Below are positions 11,280-23,998 of a DNA stretch of 64,000 nt, one piece after another. Position 1 is the first letter of the stretch. Each line of letters opens with the position of its first letter. The notes below the pieces were generated by a model. The model worked only from the letters and a program-made list of their open reading frames with translations. It was not told where the DNA came from and made no database searches. Source of the stretch: Lepeophtheirus salmonis (lineage: Eukaryota; Arthropoda; Copepoda; Siphonostomatoida; Caligidae); contig NC_052138.2 of the NCBI RefSeq assembly GCF_016086655.4, positions 31,135,403-31,199,402 on the forward strand, read 5' to 3'. A program made the translations under genes and the position numbers.

Positions 11280-12490
11280 AATTTTGTTAAATAGTGTTAT
11301 TAGTGAAGGTGTACTATGTACATAGGCAGTCAGAACCCCCTTCTATAGTATTAAACAATTAATTTCTCATTCTATAGTAACAATCTTATAAAACTAAGGG
11401 AAAAATTCTGATTATTTATTGCTTCCAGCTGATTTATATTCAACTCTCCATGTCCAGGAGAAAGATAGTATTAAACAAAAGTTGGAATTTCATAATGGTT
11501 TCGACTTTGTATTATATCGCCATCAACTCCATCAGGGGGAAAAAAAAACAAAAAAACTGATTTTGAAGTGTAAAAGTGTTGGTTAGAGGAACAATACTTT
11601 TTGAGACAGTTCAAACAGTTTTGCAAATGAATTATTGATTCTTTTGCAATCAGTTCATTTAATTATGTCAAAATTTAATTGCCAGTCACTGAAGAGAAAT
11701 TTGTGATATTATAATGTTCAGTAGAAAGAGGTCAATTGCAACAAGATTTGCAATTTTCATCATGGTATTTATTCGTCGATATTATTTCATATATTTATTC
11801 TGTTAAATGTTATATATATATATATATTTAAGTTGTAACTTGTATAAACAAATTGTACAAGTTGCAATCATAAAATGGGATGACTAATTTTAAATGAAGG
11901 ACTTACTTTAAAAGGAAAGTACTTGGGATAAGGATAATTGAATATTTATAGGATGATCGATATATATATAAGTTTGTGCTTGTGTCCTTTATAAATTGAA
12001 CCTAAAAAGCTGAAATTTTGCATGGGTGCCTCTTTTGAGCCTGGTCAGGCTAAGGCGGGGGTGGCAATTTTCGGAAAAGGAGCTTCTGATGTACCAAAAA
12101 CACAAATACCATTTTTTTTAGCTGAATGAGACTAGATAAGGGATTGAGTTATAAATAAAAAAGTTTGAGATTGGCGTCTCCAAAAACAAAACGAAAACTA
12201 TGTTTATCTAATTTTATTCAAAATCAAAAAAGTTATTTGGAGAAAAAGAAATAGGGGAAAATTGCAATTTCTTTTTTTTTTTTCAGGTGTAAAAAAATAA
12301 AATTTCAATGAAATACGGGGTTCGTAATTGAAGTAAAGTTTGTAAAAATTTGTCTGGAGATTCGTTTGTATATAAATTTGACACATAAAAACAGAAATAT
12401 CTGTCATTTTCTGAATTATTTTACATTTTTTGTTGGTTTTATTTCACCAAACGTCAATTTTCAATTTGTAAGAAGCAATGCCAAAAACAA
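11280..12490. other. Non-coding stretch with TA microsatellite
   Basis: A (TA)n run of about 20 bases lies near 11811-11829. The phrase CTGAAATTTTGCATGGGTG at about 12010 resembles retroposon 3' regions but is too short to classify. No gene seen. Confidence 0.35.
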
Positions 12491-12499
12491 TACTTTTTG

Positions 12500-13160
12500 T
12501 ACAAAAAAAATTAACATTACAAAAAAGTATTTTGAATTTCCGTAATAATTTTTGGAGTAATTGTAAAAATGAACCAGTTATTGCCGGGTTTTTTTCTCGA
12601 GTAAGAAAAAAATATAATTGGTTCTGTGTTTTTCGTTATAATGGCAATAAATACTATTAACTATTTTTTTGCAAAATTTGTACTAAAAATTTTTTTCGAC
12701 TTCTTTGCGATTAAGTAATTTTTTTACAAAATAAAAAATAGACTTAAATATTTAAACAATTTTTTTATGCATATATGTTGATATGTTATTTGAAGTTTAT
12801 ATCAAAATATACTTTTTTTCTAAATTCATAATAATAGTACTAAGGTTATAAGAGCCAATAACAGCATTGGGGAGGGTGCTCTGATGAGACTTAGTGGATT
12901 ACCTTACTTCAATTTGGTGAATACCAAATGCAATTAGTTATGTAGTATACAAAAAAGTATTTTTTTGTGAATAATTTAAAAATCCCATTGCCGGGTTTTT
13001 TTTTTCAATTATTATTTTGGCCATTGTTATAATGCCAATTACTATTAACTATTTTTTTGCAAAATTTTACTAAAATATTTGTCGACATATATATTGGATA
13101 TAATAATTTTTTTACAAAATATTAATTGACTGTAAATATTTAACACTTTCAAATGTATTT
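12500..13160 (+). repeat. Local direct duplication, about 220 bp units
   Basis: The segment 12520-12720 contains TTGCCGGGTTTTTTTC, then ACTATTAACTATTTTTTTGC and AAAATTTGTACTAAAA. It is repeated at 12960-13110 with the same words in the same order. The copies differ by substitutions and small indels, and about 230 bp of unrelated sequence separates them. Confidence 0.65.
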
Positions 13161-13169
13161 TTATTTATT

Positions 13170-14285
13170 CATAATCATCATTTATTTAGTCTTCTTTTAT
13201 TAATTGATTAATAAATTTTAGCTCTTGCATTTGACTCGGTAGTCGTTTAAGGATCGTAAGCAAATGTAATTTGTGCTATAACTAAAGACTGGTAGGTGTA
13301 TCTCTAAATATATTCAATTAATAAGGAAAATATGTTGGTATGTTGTACTAGATTTCGGCGTGTCTGGTGAGTCTCTGAGTATTAGAGGTAAAAATCAAAA
13401 AGTGGAGCAACTGTCCCCAGTACATATGAGCAAGATTGAAGACAGAAAAATAATACTTATACCCCTACACTTTTTGATTGACAGAGAAAACGTTGGTTAT
13501 TAATATTTTATTTAACTGGAAAATTACTAATTTAGAAATATATCAAGAATTTGGCAAAGGAAATATATTTTTAGGTAGATATATGAATATGTAATATTTG
13601 CAAACCTATACTGTACAATCATTTTCATAGTACATAGAATTAAAAAAATATTTTTTTATAACTTTCTAGCTGATTATTCTACTAATTAACATACTATTAT
13701 AAAATAATATTTTTCTAACAAAGTAAATTAAATTAAGTATCAAATTATCTTAACTATTTTCTTAACAACTGTGTCGATAAAGGAAAAATGAATATCGATT
13801 TAATCAACTACTATTTAAGAATGTTCTTATATATAGATAGATTCTATTAAAATAACTTATCTAGATGAAAGCTTTCAATATTTTAAAAGAAAAACACACA
13901 CACAGCAAAAATGATAGTTAAGGGCTATGCATAAATATATACGCAAGTTTTTACCATTTTTCCCCCCCTCCCTCCTTCTTCAAAAATGTTTGCATTTGGT
14001 ACACATAATATATAAATTTAGAGTGAAGCTTACTTTTTTACATAATCGAAATAAGAGGTCCTTCAAATCTAAAAATGTTTATTTTAATCTAGATAACATT
14101 GGCTACTTTTTAGCAATTTTAAAAAATATTTAGAGGTAGCTCAAATTCCTTAAAGTTTTGAAATTGTACACCTTTTAGAAAAAAAAAGGACCTTGACCGG
14201 GGTTATTTTTTTATTACTTAATAACACAATTCACCAGATATATATACAAAACATTTAATGTAATTCTAAATACACATTTCCTTGA
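13170..14285. other. AT-rich non-coding stretch
   Basis: The open frame at 13927-14133 is low-complexity and unconvincing. Nothing else recognised. Confidence 0.35.
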
Positions 14286-14288
14286 ATA

Positions 14289-14444
14289 TTATACCACTGT
14301 TATTTCTCCAAGGGGGACGTTACTTAGAAATTGTGTATGTATTGTTGATGTTCGTCGGAGCTCTGCTCGTTTGTGACAAACATAGCATTTCAATCTCCAA
14401 GCCATCCACCTCCCGAACCCTTTACCTCCCATCCTCTTTAGCAT
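14289..14444 (-). CDS. Possible small ORF with CxxC-H motif
   Basis: A 51-residue minus-strand frame runs from ATG at 14442-14444 to TAA at 14289-14291. It lies in a locally GC-richer patch. It encodes a basic, glycine/arginine-rich start (GGKGFGRWMAWRLK) followed by CYVCHKRAELRR. The spacing resembles half of a zinc ribbon, but one CxxC is weak evidence. No family is recognised. It could be a chance frame or an exon fragment. Confidence 0.15.
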   Translation of the reverse strand: MLKRMGGKGFGRWMAWRLKCYVCHKRAELRRTSTIHTQFLSNVPLGEITVV

Positions 14445-14589
14445 TATTATTGAGAAGTACAGCTAGTAAAAAATAGAGGCCCAAAGTAATAAATGAATGT
14501 TATGGTTGTTAGGAACGGTTGTTGGGTAATTTTACTTTTGAATTTGAATTAGAAAGTAAAAGGATTATAAAATATTTTCATGTCAAGGG

Positions 14590-14710
14590 GAAATTATATA
14601 AAGGAGATGCTCGACGCGCTCCGGAGAAATTATTCTCTTGAACATTGAGTTCTTGCCCCGATCGTTCCTGAAGAAGGAAATATACTTTATGTATATGGAC
14701 TTCAAAGACA
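14590..14710 (+). repeat. Dispersed repeat family C, copy 1
   Basis: The words GCGCTCCGGAGAAATTATTC, TTGCCCCGATCGTTCCTGAA and GAAATATACTTTATGTATATGG occur in order. The same order is seen at 52260-52380 on this strand and at about 28615-28720 on the opposite strand. The copy at 52.3 kb sits about 170 bp before a Tc1/mariner reading frame, so the family may be a transposon end or leader. Confidence 0.65.
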
Positions 14711-15159
14711 ATTCCTAAGTCAAATGGAGTAAATGTGATATTAAAATGTTTACTAATATTTAATAGATGCAACTCCATCTGACCAATTAAAGGAACATTA
14801 AAAAAATGGGTTTGAATCCTTGAGCCTTGGGTAATCTAATTTCTATTAAGACCTATGTAAAAATACTAAGTGGGCATTTCTACTTAATTAAGTCATCAAC
14901 AGCCGAGGCTTAGGGGAAAAATTAAATCTAACTGACTATTTACGGCTTATTTATACAAAATGAGAGACTATATTAACTTTACCTAAATCTCTGGGTAACT
15001 CTGAGCCTTCACCGAAAACGAAATAGATTAAAATATACTTAACTCTTCAATGTTTTTGATATTTTTTGGCATCAAAATAGTTCTATCAAGTAAACATGTT
15101 TCATAGAGTAAAAGTAGCCGTGGAAAAAGTAATTTCCCACTTTATTTCAATGCTATATA

Positions 15160-15560
15160 AAAAGTGTTACAATCATCCAATATAATCCAAGTATACACCG
15201 TTCTATTTGATAACTTGTTGCCAAGAAGACCTTCTCGTAAAAGCCTTTGTCCCTATTCGCAAAATACTCGGACAAACAATTTTCTCAGGCCTCTATTGAA
15301 CTACATAAGAACTTCCTATCCGAGATCCCGGAGCTTCTTGTGCGTCATCAAAGATGTATGCGGCCTAGTGTCGTCTTGATACCTTGTTGTCTCCTATTCA
15401 CCAATGCTGTCCTCTTCTGTTCAATCGACATATTCAAACGGTCGAGTTGTTCACAGTAGAGGGCAGATTGAGTGGGAAAGAAATCTCTCGAACCACTGTT
15501 GTGCAACAACAACCGAATGAGTATCGGCCCTTTATACACTGAAAATTTGCTTATTCGCTT
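15160..15560. other. GC-richer unrecognised patch
   Basis: About 400 bp have clearly higher GC than the flanks, and both strands hold overlapping open frames of 63 to 71 codons. One plus frame reads [20 protein letters not shown] and a minus frame reads [19 protein letters not shown]. Coding or transposon-derived sequence is likely from composition alone, but I cannot assign a family or a strand. Confidence 0.3.
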
Positions 15561-17090
15561 TCGATGCGTTTTTCTCTTTCAAATAGTAAAACTGTAAAAT
15601 TTCTTTCTATGAGACCTTCATAATCGACTTACGATAATTCACCGCTGAACCGCACAAGGGAAATACCATTCCAAAGGGTTTGTAGTACACACTCATCACC
15701 TTTACAACGTATTATCGTATGATCCAATATGTCCAATACTGAACAGGATATACTTAGCTTTAAAAAAAAGGGTTGGAAATACGAAATTACTTTTCCCCAG
15801 CCTAATAAGGAAGATAAACTGATTTTTGAAAAGAAAAAAATAATAATTACTCGTAGCAGGAATTGGATTGGAGTTTTCCAGATCCCAGATGAAGTAATAA
15901 TAAAGTTTAAATAAATTGCTGTGACAAGTGATGAAGTCTAGAGTAGTCCGATACATCACTATTACCTACGTCATGACTCGGCATTAAGTTAAATTAATAG
16001 TTAAGTTACACGACATTAGACATAAGTAGAGTTGAGTAGTTTGTAAGGAAAAAGAGCACAAGGAGAAGCCCCTTATTAATATCAGCTGCCTGTTATATTC
16101 TTTTCCGTGGGAGAAAGTGAAGTACTGTTATAAAGAGGATAACTTTCTTCATTTAAAATAGCATTAGCACAGGTAAAATGATATTTAAATTCATATATAT
16201 TTATTTTACTATGAATTTTAAACAAGTTACACCAAAGATCGGCGAGAATACTCACTTCAGAGGAAGACCTTAACACCACAACAACCGATTAAATCATGAA
16301 CAAAAATGAAGAAAGATCATACGCAACTACCGTTTTTCCTTTTCTTATTTTTAAAGGCAGTTGTTTCATAACAAACTACTCAACTTTAGTTAGGATTCAT
16401 TATTGTAAAAAAAAAATAAACAAGAGGAGAAGGCAGGAGCGAGTGTATATATGTCATATAATTGGCAGCTGAAGTTAAAATACCCCTTAATCCCACTTCT
16501 CCTTGCACTCTCAGAAATCCCACCCCTAGTCATAAGACACTGATTCATAAAAAAATCATTTGACGTCATAAATGTGAAAGCTATTTTTTTTAGGTCAATA
16601 TTTCACCAATTCTGGCAAATCCTTTAAACAACATTACTACTATACATATTAATTATATAAATACGTTATTTACTTTAGCAACGACTAATTTTTATAGTAA
16701 TCATACGAATATATTCATGCATTTAAGGTACATATAAATGTTTATACGTACATGGGTTATTAAAGTACATGGTTTACTCATATTTATTAATATTACTTAC
16801 GTATAGGTTATACAACAAAATACTCAACGTTGCCAGCTCTGTGATGAATAAATAGAAGAGAGGTGTTCCAATGATTACAAACACGTAGGTGAAAATCCTA
16901 CAAAGCCTTGTTGAGCAGGAAAGAGGACCAAATCCTTGGAAAATTCAAAAATATTTCATCAAACATTATATTCATAAATCAATGTACATCTATTAATAAA
17001 GCCTTTTCACTGATGTGATATATTGTATTTTAATTGAAGGCAACGGCATCTTGGAGGTTCATAGTTAATATATTTATTTAAAAAAATAAA
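15560..17090. other. Non-coding stretch
   Basis: Open frames at 15702-15959 (minus) and 15729-15914 (plus) overlap each other and are not convincing. A TGACGTCA palindrome occurs at about 16561. No gene supported. Confidence 0.3.
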
Positions 17091-17097
17091 TTTATGA

Positions 17098-17830
17098 ACC
17101 ATGAATACCACTTGATGTCAATTTTAAACAATGATCTTTGAAATAAATCAAAGTAAAAGTTACTGAAAATCTTTATGATTGGCTAAAGGTATGATAACTT
17201 TTTTTTAAATCTTATCGTTATAAATGTAATGATTAATTTATTGCTTACACTAAGCAAATAAGAATTTGAATGTTGCTCTTAAGTTGTTCCAAGCATCTAT
17301 TTAATTGGACAAATTGTGTCTGTACCGGGAGTATTTCAACACTGGAGCCGAATTTTCAAAAAATCTTAAGGAAACTTCATTACAAGATTTAAGAATAAAA
17401 AAGACTTAACACCTGCATTGAATACTACTTGATATCATTGTTGAACGATGATATTTGAATTAAATCAAAGTAAAAGTTACTGAAAATCTCGATGATTGAC
17501 TAAAGTATGATAAGTAGAAAAAAAAATATTACATATACATATTTAATAACTAATTTATGCCTTCAATATGATTTTTTTAAATTTGAAGATTGATTTACAA
17601 TTCGAGTGCTCCTCTAAATTTGGTACAAACATATTTGAACAAAAGGAGATAGAACATCAAATATAATCATAGTGTAGTCGTAACAAGTGACCCGTTCTCC
17701 CTCCACGTGTTTCAATATTGCAGACTAATTTTCAAAAAAAATATTAAAGAAACTTCTTCATTTGCTTTAAAAATGACAAAGGACGAAGCAAAGATATTGA
17801 ATACTATTTAATGTCAAAGAAAAAAACATG
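17098..17830 (+). repeat. Tandem direct repeat, 320-380 bp units, about 2.3 copies
   Basis: The start word (ATGAATACCACTTGATGTCA at 17101, ATTGAATACTACTTGATATC at 17418, a TATTGAATACTATTTAATGTC variant near 17799) recurs three times. The phrase AAATCAAAGTAAAAGTTACT occurs in the first two units near 17148 and 17462. TTTCAACACTGGAGCCGAAT near 17335 is matched by TTTCAATATTGCAGACTAAT near 17710. No coding capacity. Confidence 0.7.
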
Positions 17831-18444
17831 GATTTTTGAAAAAATAAATTTAATATTAGATATCCCTATAGAACAACTGGAATTTTAGATTTAATTTTGT
17901 TTGGGATAGATTAGCAACTATAAATGTAGAATAATGGTGCATTCATGATTGTTTGTCAATCCATGACTACTTTTCCCTTTTTAATAACTCGTCATGTCTA
18001 ATGATAATTAATTCATAAGGTAGAAATGATTAGCACTTTTTCCATTCTTCTTCTTATTATAGAAAAAATTAATTTCTCTAGTTTACCTCTGTTTAGAATT
18101 CATTACATCGTAAAATTTTGATTTTGGTATGAATACATTAAAATTTTGAGGCATAATTCCATCATTTTTCTAATAGAAACAACCATTAAAAGGTTTCTTA
18201 AAGTAATAAACATTGTATATTTTTGTAAAAATTCAAAGAGAACATCAATTTCAAACAAAAGTACACACCGATGTCTAAGCATCATTTATTTATTTCTTGA
18301 AGGCAACATATCCTTGAGGCAAAATACTTTAAGAGGAAAGTACTTTGAACCATTTTTCTTACTCCCTCAATACAATTTTGAATTTCAATTTAGAAGTAAT
18401 ATATATAAATAAAATTATCATTCCAAGAGTTGTATTATATTACC

Positions 18445-18505
18445 AAATTACGGCGCCACTCTCGATCTTTTTGTAAACAAACTAACATAAGTAAACAAGC
18501 TCTTT
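18445..18505 (+). repeat. Dispersed repeat family B, copy 2
   Basis: Matches the block at 7085-7145 in order and orientation (GGCGCCACTCTCGATC, AACAAACTAACATAAGTAAAC). A shorter GAGAGTGGCGCCATC word occurs at about 61689 in the opposite sense. Confidence 0.45.
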
Positions 18506-18509
18506 CCCA

Positions 18510-19190
18510 ATATAAAAAAATACTTGATCCCATTGGATGCAATAGTTTTTTTATTCTACACTATGTATGGACTAGAGATAGAAAAATATATTTTTGTAAT
18601 CAATGCAGGCTTAAATCCTTCTTTTATTGTCAATCCCATTTTTGCATATATATTTGAATACACAACACCATTTTAACATTTTCTTTCATCTTAATGGATA
18701 AGAGGTTTTTACTCTTATAACACTTGCTTGTTTTGTTATTCAAGATGGCCGATATCAATAATATTTATAATATTCGAGTGTAAGAATAATATATGAAAGA
18801 TATTTAATTTATTGCTACAAAATATCTACATAGATATTTCTTTTTTAAATAATAAACCTCTTGACCATGAAATGTTCTTATAAAAAAAAAGAAAATTGAT
18901 TTATGTCATTCTTTTTCTACTTGATTTAATTAAACAAAGATGTACGATGATGAAAAGGACACATGGAATGGCCTTTAAGACAATCTAAGTTCCATTCCTT
19001 GATTAATTTTGTACATTTTTTTTTTGTTTCATATGAATAAATAAAGAAATACTGTCAAATAATTCCATATTTTAACACGTTCATTACATGTTAGGATTCT
19101 TTTTGAAATATCCTTTTATTTTAAGTAATGTAAAAATTACATGTTAAAATAATACATTTCTCATCTTATATTAGAGTTACATTGCATATA
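18510..19190. other. AT-rich non-coding stretch
   Basis: No coding frame or known repeat recognised. Confidence 0.35.
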
Positions 19191-19199
19191 TATCAGGAC

Positions 19200-19680
19200 T
19201 GAAACTGTCTCGAAATACAAGATTGTCTCCTTATCGTTCTACAAGTACCGGTTCTTGAAATGCTAGAACCGAAACCAATATAGTGGAACCTAGACTGCAA
19301 TATATTGCTTATCAGTTCATGTGCTTTTGCTTTGTATGCACACTCTGTGTATAAGGTAACTGCAGTCATGTTTGTATCTAACATCGTTTCCTCAGACCGA
19401 ATTTTCTAGCAACACCCCTTGTTATAAGTGTCTGTTACCAAACTATACCTGTATAAAAAAAGAACTGAGACAAGACTGGAACCGAGGCCTGGCACCCATA
19501 CCGATAAAGCGGAACCAAAACCGTTGAAATGAAAGAATGTGGACCGATAGAAAAGCTGAACCTGAGTAGGGTACAACCTTATTGAACAGTGATTTGGTAC
19601 TAATATTGATTCTCGGTCCTATACCAATTTTTTTTGGTTTGGTCTTAAACAATGTTTCCCTAAACGATCTGAACCACGTG
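19200..19680 (+). repeat. Degenerate GAACC/AAACC-rich repeat
   Basis: Variants of GGAACC, GAACCGAAACC and GGTACC recur at irregular spacing (GAACCGAAACC near 19267, GGAACCGAGGCC near 19480, GGAACCAAAACCG near 19512). On the other strand sense the words read GGTTC/CGGTT. It looks like a decayed minisatellite with a roughly hexameric base unit. Short frames across it are by-products of the repeat. Confidence 0.5.
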
Positions 19681-20029
19681 GAACCAGATCACGTACATAT
19701 TTTGTTGACTGCATTTTACTGCAAGAGCATTCGGATAAAGTTGGAAGGAATTAGTTAAAATTATACTTGTCTCAGACCAACCTAAGATTTTCATTTCGAA
19801 AACCAACACTATTTCGTATATTAAGGTAGTCTCAAAATAAGAAAGGGATATATAGGAAGACAATTGAGCATACGTTCAGGTTAGGTTCATTTCTCTAGGT
19901 TCAATAACAGCAATACTAGATTAAAGGAACCTAGGGGGTGTCGGCATATTTTTAATGTTCTTCTCAAGGAATCAAGAAAAATAAACATATATCCAATTGT
20001 ATTCCGTACTGTCTATTAATGCTGCATTA

Positions 20030-20390
20030 AAAATCCCATAAACTATCTAAGGAAGGGAGTTGAAGCTCTTTGAAATGACAAAAGGACGCCATTACAAATT
20101 CAGAGAAGCCTAAGTAGCTGAATAAACTTTACTACCATGGAATATAAACTGTGGAAACTTCAAAAGACTATTAGTTGTGATGAGAATCTAAGAAGTGACG
20201 TACAAAGTAAGCAAGGACCCGGAAGAACATCGAAAAAGTCCAAGATAAAATTTATTGGAAGCAAAAACAATCAAAGCCCAAAATGGTGAAGGAAAGGGGA
20301 ATTTTGAAGCTATCAATGCTTGGGCAGGTCCGGAATTATTAGAGGATAAAGCCTATAAATTATGTTACGGTCAGAACCTCAAAGAGAACG
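20030..20390 (+). pseudogene. Mariner-like transposase DNA-binding remnant
   Basis: In one frame, 20130-20280 reads YKLWKLQKTISCDENLRSDV, then QSKQGPGRTSKKSK and NNQSPK. This order (end of the first helix-turn-helix, linker with a GPGR AT-hook-like motif, then the start of the second helix-turn-helix) matches mariner transposases. Upstream and downstream the frame is broken and no catalytic block was found. Confidence 0.5.
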
Positions 20391-20399
20391 TATGAACCA

Positions 20400-21320
20400 A
20401 CATATGGTAAAATCCAAACAATTATCTGAAGTTTCGACTATGTGATAGCTTTATAGAATAAAAAAAGATTTGTATCAAAAAATTAGATGCCTTAATGACC
20501 GAATCTTTACTAAAACTTTCCAATAAGTCCCCTTTTATAAAAAAGTGATATCATGTCTAATCAAGAGCCTATCCTTGATGGCCTGGACGGGAGCTTTTAT
20601 TTCAATTACCTAGGGGCGTTTGTACCTTTTTAGCCTTCGTAAGAAGAAGGACTAATTCATTTCAAAAAATCTGGAACTTTTGATCATTTCTTAAACTACT
20701 TTACAATGAGATAAACCGTCTCCTTTAAGTACTTTGAGAGATTAACAGTCTCATTTGTTGGGGGTCCTGCGTAACATAATTCAGATATAGTGTTCCTCCA
20801 AACGCCCACCATCTTCAACTGAATATTGATAAACAAAACAAACAAAAAAATGTATATATTTTTTATCAATCTTTAATTTTAGCTCTCTAGCTTTTCAAAT
20901 AAGCGAGATACATACCCCTGAAGTTAGTCTCAATTTATCTTCAAAACCTGATGTATATACATTATAAGCATTTTCCAAAAGTATGATTAATGGGGTATTC
21001 CTACTTCATAATTATAGTCCATCAGGTGTATATACTGCTTATGAAAATATGTTATTATTCACATGATAATGGGATAGGTACATATTTATTGATATTATGA
21101 GAAAAATTGGTATTGATGTATATTTAATAAGCAAATAGTATCATCCAAACTGGTGTGTTGATATCAACAGAAATACAAATGTCAATTGATTTATTTCATG
21201 TTCCTAAGGCGTGAAAATAGAGGAAATCAAGGGGATTGCTTAATGGTTTATTATGAGTGTGTTTTAAGTATTTAGAGTTAATAATATATTTTTTTATGTT
21301 CCTGTTAATGGCGGATGGAG
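20400..21320. other. Non-coding stretch
   Basis: The segment at 20560-20820 is somewhat GC-richer but all frames are short. Nothing recognised. Confidence 0.3.
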
Positions 21321-21327
21321 TTGGAGT

Positions 21328-22300
21328 TCCTCATCATGAGCAAGCAACAAGCAAAAAGGCAATGCAACTTAGATCTTCTAGATTCTAGAGTTGATGTGAT
21401 GAAGATTACGTACATTCTTAAGTGTTCTAGGAGCCTGGTTTTTATGTTGGCCAAGATGAAAAAAATGGAGAATAACTTTCCCGGATATTGAGAAGTGTAG
21501 GGTATAATTTAAAGAGGGATACAAAGTTTTTGTTAAGTTTAGAGAAGAATATAAAGGAGGATCCCACTAAGTAAATGACTCGCCTCGCCACCGATTTCTC
21601 TGTGGCTCCTAGGACCACCAGGAGGGCTAAACAATTTGATATTTTTTTTCCCCAATGACCTCACGCCACCTTCAGAAAAGCCAAAAAGTTCGAGAGGTCC
21701 AAGAAAATCATCAAATAAATCAAGGCAAATGGGTCAATTGTGAAGTTTTTCTTAAACAAGAAGATTTTCATAGTTGATCATCTCCACAACCTCTGGAACG
21801 ACCACTGACTTGTGGAAACAAAAGAAGAGGTCAAATAAATTTATCACACTAAATATCTGGCCTAAAGAATGGTCCTCGGCGTTCTGGCCTCTGATGGAGA
21901 AAAAAATACCTCCTCTTTTTTTAGGCTGGACAGGAAATTGGACATGTGTCCCACTATAAGGTTCTTAGTTACACTATCGTGCCATGGCTGAAGAATAACT
22001 ATCCAAGTGTAACTACGTGTGAACTTAGGACGGCCCCCCACTCATACGTCCGCCAAGCGCCAAAAGTTCTGCGCAGATAACATGGCTCGATTCTGGTCCA
22101 AGGAGATATGTCCCCTTCCTCACCAGATTTGAACCCACAGGACTTTTCTATATTGGGCACTTTGGAGATGAAAACCAACTGGACCTCACATCCGGATATA
22201 GACTCACTGAAGTCCTCCATAGGGGCTGCATGGTACAACTTATCAGAGGATACACTAAGACTTACATGCACGAAAGATGATTACAACAATTTTTTCTTGA
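21328..22300 (+). pseudogene. Near full-length decayed mariner transposase
   Basis: Starts with MSKQQAKRQCNLDLLDSRVD near 21338. It continues with a helix-turn-helix (ITYILKCSRSLVFMLAKMKK) and a second one (MTRLATDFSVAPRTTRRA). The catalytic core follows: the VKFFLNKKIFIVD block replaces the usual FSDEKIFTVD, so the first catalytic Asp is lost. The later blocks around 22030-22300 fit SxTSAKxQKFCADNMARFWSK and the SPDLNPQDFSI region with the third Asp (22115-22150), ending in SSIGAAWYNLSED. Several stops and frameshifts are present. Length matches a typical mariner of about 340 codons. Confidence 0.85.
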
Positions 22301-22309
22301 CTATGGGTA

Positions 22310-23980
22310 TAATTATGATTATCTTTGAGGATGCTAAAATAATATTAATATCTATTGAATAATTTGATTTTGTGGGTACAATTATCAATCACTGAGTAAT
22401 TGTAATTGCATTAATTTAATTGAATGTGGAGAGTAATAAAAAATAATAAAAACATTTCAGCATTCGAAAGATAAATAATTTATTCTACTGTCTAGAATAA
22501 AGTTCCTACAAAATGTGTCTAATCATACCAAAAAACAAGTAAAATATTAGCATCATATTTGGATACTAATATTGTTCGCATATTTTCATGCAAATCTATA
22601 TTATATTATTGTTTTTTTTAATTCGAAATATGACTTTGAATCAAAATTGTACACAAAAACGCAATATATTTAAAATTGCTTTAAGGGACAACCCTACTGT
22701 ACTTAAAGGCTTCAATTGTCATTTTTTGTGTTTTATGGCTTAAGTAATAATAATACATGGGGTTATTAGCTGGCAACTAAACTTGATGTTACATCAATAA
22801 TACACGGTAATTGATAATTGTACACACAAAATAAGATCCAAAAAATTTCAATATATATTCATTTTCAAGAAAATGAACGACGTCCTTTACAATGGAACTT
22901 TTTATTATTTCATCATTTATTCGTTTAAAAAAAACAGGAAATGTAAACTCCTTTCCATTTTTCAGTTCTCTCTACAAGTCAGATGAATCTTAGGTCAGAC
23001 GAGAGAACGTACAAGAATCAGGAAATTACTCGTGTGTACTATAAATGACTACGAATAACAACGAGGAGCTGCTGGGGAATTATACGTGTATGTCCATTTG
23101 GAACTCAGAGTAGAGGTGAGGATTGACATCAGAGTAATTCATGCCTATGCATTTAGTAGATAAGGATAAATTATATCTAAGTTTCCATACCTTCATAGCT
23201 GCTCGAAGCTAATCTAATAAAACGCTATGACAACTGAGGTACTCTCCCTCAAAAAATTCTTAAAATTGTCAGAGCTACCACGTTAATTTCACTTTGTTCC
23301 AAAATTAAGGTATTGGAACACACGCCGACTAAAATTCACATGTGTTACTGTTACTTAACCCATAGAACAAGAAAATGACAATTTGTCAATTTTCAATCCC
23401 AGTAGGTTTGGTCTTTAAAGCTGTTTTTTAATCGCTTTTTTTTTGTTTGTTTAAATCTTTCTTTAGACAGGAAATAATTTACATAAATATAATTAAACAT
23501 AATACTATAAAATTTCTTCACCAGATTAAGACTTACATATACAAAATACTGATATATCAAACCTAATAATATTAGCATCTAAAATCAAGAAAATACAAAC
23601 AATTAACATTTAGAGCTAATTTGCTTTTAAACTAAAAAACAAACTCGGTTTTTTTTTTTGTTTTTTTTTGCTGTTTCCTAAAAGTTTCAGTATCTTCGAC
23701 AAAGTCCAAAAATGCCTTGATGCGTTTGATAAAGGATATTTAATAAATACACGGCCCAGTTCCAAGTACCCTTCATCGTCCTAGGGATCTATTATTCAAA
23801 CACTACCTATCCAACCACCACTGAAATTAAAATAGCACGAATATCCTACGCAACCACAAGTAATACTACAGTTATATTCCTTGCTAGGTAGCTCTTGACA
23901 TTTAATAATGCATTCACTATGCATTTTAGCTTTAGGAGTACTTTCTTTATTTTTTGATGACACGCCGAATAGAATTATCC
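22310..23980. other. Mostly non-coding stretch
   Basis: A less AT-rich patch at 22960-23130 contains a short ATG frame (23045-23113, beginning MTTNNNEELLGNYT) just after an ACTATAAATG box. This could be chance. A segment near 22530-22580 resembles one near 24680-24720. No gene is supported. Confidence 0.3.
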
Positions 23981-23998
23981 CCGTAATTATATTAATTT

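Noticed and set aside
22108..22362. Plus-strand open frame as a separate gene
   Set aside because: It is the third catalytic block and C-terminus of the decayed mariner at 21.3-22.3 kb.
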